A program made the translations under genes and the position numbers. Positions 35,897 to 43,863 of a stretch of 64,000 nt of DNA are shown here, in pieces. Position 1 is the stretch's first letter. Every line of letters begins with the position of its first letter. Source of the DNA: Pseudoalteromonas phenolica (GTDB taxonomy: Bacteria; Pseudomonadota; Gammaproteobacteria; Enterobacterales; Alteromonadaceae); NCBI RefSeq assembly GCF_005886345.1, contig NZ_PNEC01000036.1, positions 1 to 64,000 of the forward strand. The letters run 5' to 3'. The notes below the pieces were generated by a model. That model was not told the origin of the DNA, ran no database searches, and worked only from the letters and a program-made list of their open reading frames with translations.

Positions 35897-37387
35897 TTAA
35901 GAACTAGTCGGTTGGGTGATTAAATCAGGTATCAAATGCTCCAAGACTTTTGCGGAGGATAACACGCCTGGCACACCTGCCCCTGGGTGCGTTCCCGCAC
36001 CCGTTAAATACAAGTTATCTAACCCCTCTGCACGATTGTGAAATCTAAACCAAGCAGATTGAGACAAGCTTGGTGCAATTGAAAAACCAGAGCCATCAAC
36101 GCTTAAATAATCAGAAGCAAACTCTTCAGGTGTCATATCAAATTGCACAACAAGGTGGCTTTTAAGATTAGGTAATATAGTTTGTTCAAGTGCGTTTAAT
36201 ATTTTTGTGGCATAAGTATCTCGCAATTCATCCCAATTTTGACCGCCTTGTAAATTAGGCACCGGAGACAACACGTAAAAACTATCGCACCCTTCGGGTG
36301 CCATAGAAGGATCCGTTGCTGTTGGCCTATGTAAGTAAAGCGAAAAATCATCAGCCAAGATTTGCTTGTCAAAAATGTCAGATAACAAGCCTTGGTAGCG
36401 TTTTCCTAACCAGATTGTATGGTGAGCGATATCGTCATAGGTTCTATTTGTGCCAAAGTAAAGTACATATAGGCCCATGGAAGGCTTTGCGAATTTGGTT
36501 TTAATCTTAGCTGAAAAGCTGATTTCATCCTTGGCGACCATATTTTGATACAGATATTTTGGATCTGTGTTAGACACTACTAAATCACAGTCATATGTTT
36601 GGTTATCTGTCGTAACAACTGAATGCGCTAGACGATTAGAGGTATTAATTTTTTCTATGGTGGTGTCAAGTTGTATGTGGATGCCTTGCTCTCGCATTAA
36701 CCTTTCTAGAGCACGCACAACAGCACCCATTCCTCCTTTAGCAAAATGGATACCCCATTTTAACTCTAGGAAGTGTATTAAGTTATAGATACATGTTGTA
36801 TCAAAGGGGTTGCCGCCTACGAGCAAAGGCTGTATTGAAAAGGCTTGCCTGAGCTTGTCATGTTCAAGATGATTACAAACAAATTGCCAAACACTCAAAT
36901 AACTTTTTAATTTAATTAAACTGGGTACTTGCTTGAACATGGTCGTTATTGAGTGAAAGGGTTTGTCAGATAACTTTGAGAACCCGACATCAAAGATGGC
37001 TTCAGATGACTTTATTAATTTTAAGTAACCAGCTTTGTCTTGTGGTGCTATTCTTTCAATTTCTGTGAGTGTTTTTTCAAGTGAATCCCCATAATCAAAT
37101 GTATCACCATCAGGGAAGTAAAAGCGGTACCAAGGATCTACAGGAACAATATCTACATAGTCAGTAATGTTTTTATCAAAAAGCTCAAAGAGCTCTGCAA
37201 ACAGTTGGGGGGCAGTGATGACAGTCGGACCTGCATCGAATAGAAAGCCTTGTTGTTTGAACGTTTGTGCTCTGCCGCCAAGCTGTTTAGCGCGATCAAT
37301 TAAAGTTACGTCGTAACCCTTTGCTCTGAGTCGAAGTGCAGCGGCAATACCACCAAAACCCGCACCGATAACAATGGCTTTAGTCAT
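35897..37387 (-). CDS. crtI: Phytoene desaturase (lycopene-forming)
   Basis: A 496-residue flavoprotein that desaturates phytoene in four steps to lycopene. The N-terminal FAD motif is IGAGFGGIAAALRLRAKGYD, and the C-terminal bacterial-type carotenoid dehydrogenase signature is GLDNLYLTGAGTHPGAGVPG. Its start overlaps the crtE stop by eight bases. Confidence 0.96.
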   Translation of the reverse strand: MTKAIVIGAGFGGIAAALRLRAKGYDVTLIDRAKQLGGRAQTFKQQGFLFDAGPTVITAPQLFAELFELFDKNITDYVDIVPVDPWYRFYFPDGDTFDYGDSLEKTLTEIERIAPQDKAGYLKLIKSSEAIFDVGFSKLSDKPFHSITTMFKQVPSLIKLKSYLSVWQFVCNHLEHDKLRQAFSIQPLLVGGNPFDTTCIYNLIHFLELKWGIHFAKGGMGAVVRALERLMREQGIHIQLDTTIEKINTSNRLAHSVVTTDNQTYDCDLVVSNTDPKYLYQNMVAKDEISFSAKIKTKFAKPSMGLYVLYFGTNRTYDDIAHHTIWLGKRYQGLLSDIFDKQILADDFSLYLHRPTATDPSMAPEGCDSFYVLSPVPNLQGGQNWDELRDTYATKILNALEQTILPNLKSHLVVQFDMTPEEFASDYLSVDGSGFSIAPSLSQSAWFRFHNRAEGLDNLYLTGAGTHPGAGVPGVLSSAKVLEHLIPDLITQPTSS

Positions 37388-38282
37388 AAGCGTGATCTTC
37401 TTGTAGCGTTTGCATTTTGAGTTTAAGTCTTTGAATATAAGGAGTCATTAACCCAGATAGCGCAGGCGGAAGCTGAGACTCGTTTTTTTCGCTGTTCACT
37501 AGCAGTTTTTCAGCATCTTGAAAAGCAACGTAATACAAGTCAGCAGGGTGATAATTGGTATATTCTCTTGCTAAAAGTGACAAGTAGTTACATCTGCCAT
37601 AAGCGTCATCTTGTTGCCAATCTTCAATGTCATCAATTATCTGATACGCTGAGGCAAACGAATTAAATACGTTTTTGAGTATTTGATCACTTATCATGAC
37701 TCCCGCATAACTTAAAGGCATAGCCATACAAATTTGCAGCAGTGGCACCGATTTCAGCGCCACGGTGTCACAATACTGGATTGTTGTTAATTTTTGCCAA
37801 GTTTCCGAGTTGATGTCGGCAGACTGCCCTTCAATAGTTGTCTCAGTAACCTCTCTCATCATATGCAAACACTCACCTATTTTTCTCTCGTAGCCTAGGT
37901 GAGACAATATGCCAAAAGCGCGTGCTATTAACATGTCGCCAGCGCATATGGCTATTTGTGAATTATATTTGTGCCAAACAGCTTTTTTTTCTCGTCTGTA
38001 TTTGTCGCCATCCATGAGGTCATCGTGCACCAATGAGGCATTATGAAGGCACTCAATGGCTGCAGCCATAACCACAGCGTCATTGTCGTGAATGCCTAAT
38101 CGATGACATGTCTCCAATGTCAGTTTGGCTCTTATTTTGTTTCCACCGCTTGCTAAATGATAGTTCACGGCTGTATCAACATGATCATCACAACTAACGT
38201 GAGACGTGCATTCAACAAGATAGGAGTCAACTAAATTGAGTAAACTAGAAGTGAGCGAATTAGAGTGACAGGTAATAGACAT
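37380..38282 (-). CDS. crtE: Geranylgeranyl diphosphate synthase
   Basis: A 300-residue trans-prenyltransferase that makes C20 GGPP for carotenoids. First Asp-rich motif DDLMD (VHDDLMDGD, about residue 80) and second DDIED (QIIDDIEDW) are both present. I start it at the ATG at 38282, preceded by GAGGG six bases upstream, rather than at a TTG twelve bases earlier. It is separated from the proteorhodopsin gene only by a hairpin. Confidence 0.94.
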   Translation of the reverse strand: MSITCHSNSLTSSLLNLVDSYLVECTSHVSCDDHVDTAVNYHLASGGNKIRAKLTLETCHRLGIHDNDAVVMAAAIECLHNASLVHDDLMDGDKYRREKKAVWHKYNSQIAICAGDMLIARAFGILSHLGYERKIGECLHMMREVTETTIEGQSADINSETWQKLTTIQYCDTVALKSVPLLQICMAMPLSYAGVMISDQILKNVFNSFASAYQIIDDIEDWQQDDAYGRCNYLSLLAREYTNYHPADLYYVAFQDAEKLLVNSEKNESQLPPALSGLMTPYIQRLKLKMQTLQEDHAYD

Positions 38283-38291
38283 AATAACCCT

Positions 38292-38326
38292 CAAAAATTA
38301 AAATGCGCCAAGTTGGCGCATTAAAA
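38292..38326 (-). terminator. Intra-operon hairpin between proteorhodopsin and crtE
   Basis: TGCGCCAA and TTGGCGCA pair perfectly around a single base (38304-38320). On the minus strand TTTTAATTTTT follows. It has the shape of an intrinsic terminator and would let most transcripts end after the rhodopsin gene, with some read-through into crtEIBY-blh. Confidence 0.8.
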
Positions 38327-38330
38327 ATGG

Positions 38331-39032
38331 TTAAGATGTTTGCTCATGTGAGCTGGATGTCGCTGCAGCCCAAATAACAACCCCAAATGCTATCTTGTTT
38401 ACAAAGTCTGCAAGGTTATAGACGATATTCAGCATATTTTCGCTACCACCACCAGTATATCCGAGCACATATCCAAGCGGGTATATTGCCCAACCAACAG
38501 TGACTATAATGCGCAGAGCATTGAAAGCTTTCTTACTGGCTTCGGTGCCATTTTCGGCACTTATCTTACTGGCTTCCCCTAAGAATACTTCATAAATAAT
38601 GAATAGCCATGCAAGCATGCTAATTACAAAAGCACCCCAAACATTGATGCTTCTGATTTCGCCAAAATAACCAAATACGAGCATTACCACAGATGCAGCC
38701 ATGAGTTTCCAAAACAGTGCTGAGCGTACTACGGCAATAGCAGTTAATATCAAGTAGAACTCTATAATTTGAAGGGGCACGGTCAATAACCAATCTACAT
38801 ATCTAAATGTGGTTGGACTGGTACCAGAAACTATCCAAACTTCACGCATATAGAAATAGTGAATCGCAGCTATACCTGTTACCAAAGCCGCAACAGAAAG
38901 GGATGTTTTCCATTTTCCGACTGCGCGGTCTCTTTCCATGAAAAAGAAAAAGGTTGCAGCAGTCATTGCTGCAGAGATTATCCAAAAGGACATGCCGACA
39001 AAATCGGCTGGGTCGAGCATCACTTCTTTCAT
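38331..39032 (-). CDS. Proteorhodopsin (light-driven proton pump, predicted blue-absorbing)
   Basis: A 233-residue, seven-helix retinal protein. The helix C segment FRYVDWLLTVPLQIIEFYLIL holds the proton acceptor Asp80, Thr84 and the proton donor Glu91 (the D-T-E pattern of proton pumps). The chromophore Lys is Lys213 in DFVNKIAFG, and His58 corresponds to the conserved His75 of the SAR86 protein. Gln88 occupies the spectral tuning position (105 in the SAR86 protein), where Gln gives blue and Leu green absorption. The N-terminus is short and has no cleaved leader of the SAR86 type. The first gene of the crtEIBY-blh operon. Confidence 0.96.
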   Translation of the reverse strand: MKEVMLDPADFVGMSFWIISAAMTAATFFFFMERDRAVGKWKTSLSVAALVTGIAAIHYFYMREVWIVSGTSPTTFRYVDWLLTVPLQIIEFYLILTAIAVVRSALFWKLMAASVVMLVFGYFGEIRSINVWGAFVISMLAWLFIIYEVFLGEASKISAENGTEASKKAFNALRIIVTVGWAIYPLGYVLGYTGGGSENMLNIVYNLADFVNKIAFGVVIWAAATSSSHEQTS

Positions 39033-39536
39033 AACTTTTCACACCATATTGAGTAATAAATTATGACCAGACCACTTACAACATGTCGTCTAGGCCGGTA
39101 TTAGAAATACTGCATTTTCGTAAGCATACGAGATTAATATTTAACTGGTTCACCTTATAAGAAAGGTAGTTAATACCATCAAAATATTCCACTTTGATTA
39201 ACTATGTTCTAAATATGGTAAATAATTTGTGTAGACGCAAACTCGCAAAAGGTGTAATCAGAAACTCAATAAAAATTTATTGTTGTGTTATTTTCAATTA
39301 TGAAACTGCTAATAATATTTATCTTCGCAGGCTGTTATATACAATTACCTTAATCATGCACAGTCTATTAGCTTTGGTTTTTCTCTTCTTAGAATAAAAA
39401 GTAATCAGTCAAAATTTCGTAATAATTTAAAAATAGGATTTGAATAACGCTTAAAAATTAAGATTAAAAGTGTACTTGGGTGATCTTTATTTTTGTTTCA
39501 ACGTTTACCGTTAAAAGCCATTTAGAGCAAACGTGA
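39033..39536. other. AT-rich divergent promoter region of the proteorhodopsin operon
   Basis: About 500 AT-rich bases lie between the rhodopsin gene and a divergent unknown gene. A small palindrome, GTATT-AGA-AATAC (39098-39110), is 66 bases before the rhodopsin start and could be a regulator site. A 67-codon ORF at 39194-39397 has no family features and poor codon composition, so I do not call it a gene. Confidence 0.5.
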
Positions 39537-40580
39537 ATGAATCAAACATCTTTAGACAAAAACATGATTGAAGAGTCAGCACTGTTAGAAGGAGAAGCGC
39601 CAATGCCAGGTGCACCATCCGTGCTTATTAGTGACTCAAAAGCATGCATTCCTCAGCATTTTATGACTTTTCAGCATGACAGACAAAGCGTTGAAGAGGT
39701 GGTGTCTAATATTGATTTTGATGAAGATTACCTTGTGTTTGTTGATGAAGACAAAGCGGGTGTGTTTATTCAACTAGGTATTGTGGGGAAAGACAATTAC
39801 CGACAAGATAATGATAAAAAGATCGTCTATGGACGAAGGTGGCGCGTCGAGGCAACCTTGCCAACATCAGAAATTATTCAAACAGTTTTTTTGGCCATTA
39901 AGTCTGCCAGAGAGCATGAGATACGAGAATTGTTCAAACTTTCGATTTTAGGTGGTGTGGCTACCCCCTTTAATAATCATCATGATCTACCAATGATGGC
40001 TAATTATACTGATCAATTTTTATGTCAGAGCCATGCTAACAACAAGCTTCAGAGCGACTTTGCGATCACTGATTTATTGGCTTCAATTACCTATGACAAA
40101 GCAAAATTTACACTCATTGATATCGAGCAGAGACACAATGGTACATACTTAATAGACATTCAAATTTTACCTTTTTTTCAGGGTAGACTCCCCGAATTAA
40201 TAAATAAAACTCTCACACTACTCGTACATGAATTGACCGCCAATGCAGTTTTACATGAGCTGATGACTCAATTGGTGCAGCTAAGTAACCGATATGTCGA
40301 AGAAAATTTTAAGTTCAAACAATTTGCAAGATTTAGCAGAAGTGTGAGTATTGATGCTATTGCAAATACATCTATTTTGACACGTTCAAATGTGGCCAAA
40401 GAAGCGTCCGAATCTTTCAAAACCGTTTTTAAAAACAGTAATTACGAGACTGACATAACCAGAGTACCTTCAATTCATGATAGTGCATTAGGCTGCGCTT
40501 TGCGAAATCGATTAGAAAGTTTTGGCTCACTTCAAGGTATATTGCCAAAAAACTTTTTACCAACTAAGTTTGTCGACTAA
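39537..40580 (+). CDS. Unrecognised 347-residue cytoplasmic protein divergent from proteorhodopsin
   Basis: I do not recognise the family. There is no signal peptide or membrane helix. The N-terminal 35 residues are acidic and flexible; residues about 45-130 alternate short strands (DEDYLVFVDEDKAGVFIQLG). The C-terminal half is helix-rich, with a basic Phe/Arg stretch (KFKQFARFSRSV) and a polar tail. It opens its own transcript and shares the 500-base promoter region with proteorhodopsin. A role in light or carotenoid regulation is only suggested by position. Confidence 0.7.
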   Translation: MNQTSLDKNMIEESALLEGEAPMPGAPSVLISDSKACIPQHFMTFQHDRQSVEEVVSNIDFDEDYLVFVDEDKAGVFIQLGIVGKDNYRQDNDKKIVYGRRWRVEATLPTSEIIQTVFLAIKSAREHEIRELFKLSILGGVATPFNNHHDLPMMANYTDQFLCQSHANNKLQSDFAITDLLASITYDKAKFTLIDIEQRHNGTYLIDIQILPFFQGRLPELINKTLTLLVHELTANAVLHELMTQLVQLSNRYVEENFKFKQFARFSRSVSIDAIANTSILTRSNVAKEASESFKTVFKNSNYETDITRVPSIHDSALGCALRNRLESFGSLQGILPKNFLPTKFVD

Positions 40581-40657
40581 TCGTTTGTGTCAGTCATAAT
40601 GTGTGAAATTGTAACTACAGTATAAAGACTGACGGCGATTGAAGTCTAGTTTGCTAT

Positions 40658-42679
40658 TCAAAACTCACCACTGAACGAAATAGTTAGGCTCGGCTCACTA
40701 TGCTCAAGCGCATAGTAGCGATAGTCTAACATTCCAGTTCTATCTGTTTGATAAATATGGCGGTCATATAGGTATTCTCCACCAAACGCATCTTCAAGTT
40801 CTATGTTGATCTGCATGTCACTGTCTAGGTCGAACTCGGCATAAAAACCGTAAGTAGCGCGATCTTTTTGTCGGTAAACTTCTTCTGGGTAGTAACCAGT
40901 TTCAGTATCGGGTAACGATGCCAGTACACCCCATGCATACCAATCTTCACCTTTTCTAAACTCTATTTCAGCGCTGTGTGGCTCTAACCAGGATATGGCT
41001 CGATCACCAGTTAACGGATCATCGTAGTTGGCATCGCGATATTCATAAAATACATTGATGAGGCTGTCTTCTAGTAACCAATTGGTTTGTATATTGATAT
41101 CGAGGTCTAAGCCGTAGTAATAGGCGTGGCCAGCATTGCCGACCCCCCAGTCACCATTATCAAAACGAATGAACTCATGGATATCACGCTGTTTTTGCCA
41201 AAAAGCGCGCGTATTTAGCGTCCAGTGGTCGTCTGCTTCATAATTTAACTCATAACTGAACTCGATACTTTGTTGAGGCTTTAACTCAGTGTTACCCGAT
41301 TGCTCACGGCCAAAATCATTATCTTGGCTATCTAGAAAATCAGTAAAATCAAGCTGGTCGACTCTGCGTTGTAATGTGAATGTCGATTGCAGGCCGTTTT
41401 TTGCTTGGTAGCTGAGCTTAATTAAAGGCTTAAGATAGCGACTTTGTGTTTCATATCGGTTATTTGATTGACTGCTGAGCTTAGCGTATTCACCCGTTAA
41501 TTTGCTATATAGTTGCCATTGCGGGTTAAGCTCTATTTTGCTGGCAATAAAAGGTTCTGCACGGGTTTCACTGACACTGGTTGTTGTGACATTACTCTCT
41601 GAGCTATGCGCTTCTAAAGTATCTGCCTCTAAACGGTTGTGACTTACCTCTATACCTAGCTCTGGTTGCCACCACAAAGTAGGCTGCTGAGTTGAAAGCT
41701 TTAATACTTGCTCAGTATTTGATTGGGTTTGCTCAAATTGAGTAAGCGTGAGCTCACTTTCGTTTTGCTCTGTGGTGAGGGCAACTTGACCACTATCACG
41801 CAGGCGAAGTAACCCTGTCACTTGCCAGAGCCATGAAGACTCGCTCTCATTTGCTTGTTGTTGCCAATCAAAACCCAGTTCATACTCATTGAGTTGCGAT
41901 TTATCTTTTATAGCTTCATTACCCAGCGCATCGTTATTGTCTTGCCAGTCACGGTCATAATCTTCTTGATAATGCTCTTTTAGAAACAGCGTATTTATTT
42001 GCAATACGCTGTCAGTCATCACCTTGCTTGACGTAATACCTGTGCTGATATTTTCAATGCTTTCTTGATACTGTTCTTGGCCATTTAAATAACTGATATT
42101 CTGATGATTAGACTCAGTATAATCGGTTGTAGAGTAAGTAAGATTTTTGTCTGTAGAAAGCTGTAATTGATGATCCCAATCTAGCCATTGTGTACTCACT
42201 TGCAATGAGGCAGCATTTACTTGATTAAAGTCTTTATGTGATTGTGCACCAACCTGCCAATTTGCCCTGTTTTGAGAATTATCTCTAATTATATTAACTG
42301 CTTGAGTATATTGGCTGACAGAAGAAAATGGGTGGCCGGCTAAATAGACTTCCATTTCAGCAATCTGACTTATGTGTAAATCTGCCAAAATTGCTTCTAG
42401 GCTTTGCGATTTATTTAGAACGGGTAAGCCATTAACTAATACATTACCGCTGGCGCTACTTAGGCCTCGCAGATCATTCGAATCAATGAACTGAAAGCCT
42501 GCAATTTGCTCAATAATATCTAATGCGGATTGCCCCTGCATGGCAAGAATATCTTCACTGGTATACAGCGCGACATTATCTTCAATGACAACCTGTGTAT
42601 CGTCTTGAGCCAACGCTTGAGAGTTAAAGTTTAGTGCACCGATTAAAACAGCAGAGTTAAGCCAATTTTTGCTATACAT
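40658..42679 (-). CDS. TonB-dependent receptor-like outer-membrane protein
   Basis: 673 residues. A signal peptide (ending SQALAQDD) is followed by a plug-like domain (about 40-125, ALDIIEQIAGFQFIDSNDLR and VLVNGLPVLNKS) and a long barrel of alternating strands, ending in the terminal aromatic tail TISFSGEF. The plug is shorter than in classical siderophore receptors. The substrate is unknown. No iron box was seen. The LytTR regulator immediately upstream on the same strand may control it. Confidence 0.82.
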   Translation of the reverse strand: MYSKNWLNSAVLIGALNFNSQALAQDDTQVVIEDNVALYTSEDILAMQGQSALDIIEQIAGFQFIDSNDLRGLSSASGNVLVNGLPVLNKSQSLEAILADLHISQIAEMEVYLAGHPFSSVSQYTQAVNIIRDNSQNRANWQVGAQSHKDFNQVNAASLQVSTQWLDWDHQLQLSTDKNLTYSTTDYTESNHQNISYLNGQEQYQESIENISTGITSSKVMTDSVLQINTLFLKEHYQEDYDRDWQDNNDALGNEAIKDKSQLNEYELGFDWQQQANESESSWLWQVTGLLRLRDSGQVALTTEQNESELTLTQFEQTQSNTEQVLKLSTQQPTLWWQPELGIEVSHNRLEADTLEAHSSESNVTTTSVSETRAEPFIASKIELNPQWQLYSKLTGEYAKLSSQSNNRYETQSRYLKPLIKLSYQAKNGLQSTFTLQRRVDQLDFTDFLDSQDNDFGREQSGNTELKPQQSIEFSYELNYEADDHWTLNTRAFWQKQRDIHEFIRFDNGDWGVGNAGHAYYYGLDLDINIQTNWLLEDSLINVFYEYRDANYDDPLTGDRAISWLEPHSAEIEFRKGEDWYAWGVLASLPDTETGYYPEEVYRQKDRATYGFYAEFDLDSDMQINIELEDAFGGEYLYDRHIYQTDRTGMLDYRYYALEHSEPSLTISFSGEF

Positions 42680-42792
42680 TGTGCGTCCTTGGTTGGGGAT
42701 ATAAATCGCGGCTATTAAAATTTATTTAGGCTGAGTTCTCAATTATAAAGTGTTAATTGGTAAGGGCTAGGGACGAATGGACAGGTATCTTT

Positions 42793-42822
42793 CCAGTTAT
42801 CCCATTGAGTTGGGATAACTGG
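42793..42822. other. Perfect 12-bp inverted repeat between the LytTR and TonB-like genes
   Basis: CCAGTTATCCCA and TGGGATAACTGG are exact reverse complements separated by six bases. There is no T tract on either strand, so it is not a standard terminator. It lies 114 bases upstream of the TonB-like start and 21 bases after the LytTR gene's end, so it may be an operator or an mRNA-stabilising hairpin. Confidence 0.8.
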
Positions 42823-42843
42823 ACTCGTGAATTTAAATGCGGT

Positions 42844-43614
42844 TTAAGCGACTTGTTGAAGACAAGTCTTAACGGCTTTTTTATGGGCTTTACTCAGGGC
42901 GACGGCATTGTCGTTAGACAGCACCACATAGCCACTTCCTGAGGGCTTAATTGTCACCTTTTTGATCAATTTAATGTTCACTAAATGTGAGCGATGGGTT
43001 CTGATAAATGTGTTATCAGGCAATTTGGTTTCAATTTCTTTCAATGTGGCACGTTTTAGCCAAGTTTTTTGTGCAGTACAGATCTCAACATAGTTACTGG
43101 CAGAGTTAAACTGAATGATATGTGCATAAGGAATATCAATACATCGACCATTATGTTCAACAGCAATACAGGCTTGTTGTTCGGTTTGCGACACATCAAG
43201 TTGTGCAGGCTTTGGTTTTATCAGGCGCTGCCATAGGTAAATGTTTACGAAAATCACCAAAGGATGCAAAGGGGCAAAATATAAAAAAGTATATGGGATT
43301 GGGTCGTTAAGGGCATAAAAGTCAAAAATGGCTTGTGCACCCATGGCAAAAATAAACGTACCTATACAAGTCAGTAGAGAGAAGGTTGTGATATGTCTTT
43401 TCTGCTGTTCAATAAGGCTTAGCGCTCTAAACAGCAAAGGCGTAATAATAAACCATAAGCCCCATTCTTGAATTGCCCAATACCAGACATTATTGAGCTG
43501 ATCTTCTGGTGCGACTGATAAATCATAAAATGCATCTATTGTGGTAAGAAAGAGTATGACAACGCTCCAGCCAATACTGGATATTTGCCATTCTTTACGT
43601 ATTTGCTTGTCCAT
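42844..43614 (-). CDS. LytTR-family DNA-binding regulator with membrane N-terminus
   Basis: 256 residues from the ATG at 43614, which has GAGGG at good spacing; a GTG 24 bases upstream would also be in frame. Four helices span about 15-130 and a LytTR domain about 160-255 (IPYAHIIQFNSASNYVEICTA, FIRTHRSHLVNIKLI). It resembles the regulator at 29081-29938 in layout and, like it, precedes an outer-membrane protein gene. Confidence 0.9.
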   Translation of the reverse strand: MDKQIRKEWQISSIGWSVVILFLTTIDAFYDLSVAPEDQLNNVWYWAIQEWGLWFIITPLLFRALSLIEQQKRHITTFSLLTCIGTFIFAMGAQAIFDFYALNDPIPYTFLYFAPLHPLVIFVNIYLWQRLIKPKPAQLDVSQTEQQACIAVEHNGRCIDIPYAHIIQFNSASNYVEICTAQKTWLKRATLKEIETKLPDNTFIRTHRSHLVNIKLIKKVTIKPSGSGYVVLSNDNAVALSKAHKKAVKTCLQQVA

Positions 43615-43695
43615 TGCTGCCCTCAAACCAGAAACCACGCTTAGTTTACTAGGTGAGTAAAAATTGGCAATTTCTTGCGATAATTTTTAGCCCGT

Positions 43696-43863
43696 TCATC
43701 CAAACGCACATCTAAAATAAGCGCCTTGCTCCCGCTGGGTGTAAAAGAGGTCGCCGCCGCGTTCTTTGAAGTGTAAGCACATTATTTGTCGAGATAAACT
43801 CAAACCAATCCCAGAACCCTTGTTGTTTGGTTGTGAAGTCTTAAGCATAGACACGAACATCAT
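43696..43863 (-). pseudogene. Duplicated 3' fragment of the histidine-kinase gene
   Basis: Directly beyond the kinase stop, the minus strand reads MMFVSMLKTSQ, then NKGSGIGLSLSRQIM, then GGDLFYTQREQGAYFRCAFG and a stop. The kinase itself ends MMFVPFFTTKQ, KGSGIGLSLSRQIM, GGDLIYIQREQGACFRCVFG. So the last ~165 bases of the ATP-binding domain are present twice in tandem. The second copy joins at the GGATGATG of the first copy's end. It has diverged and has no start of its own, so it is not a gene. An old tandem duplication or recombination with a paralogue could explain it. Confidence 0.88.

Noticed and set aside
39194..39397. 67-codon ORF in the proteorhodopsin upstream region
   Set aside because: AT-rich promoter DNA, no good ribosome site, and no family features; kept as intergenic.
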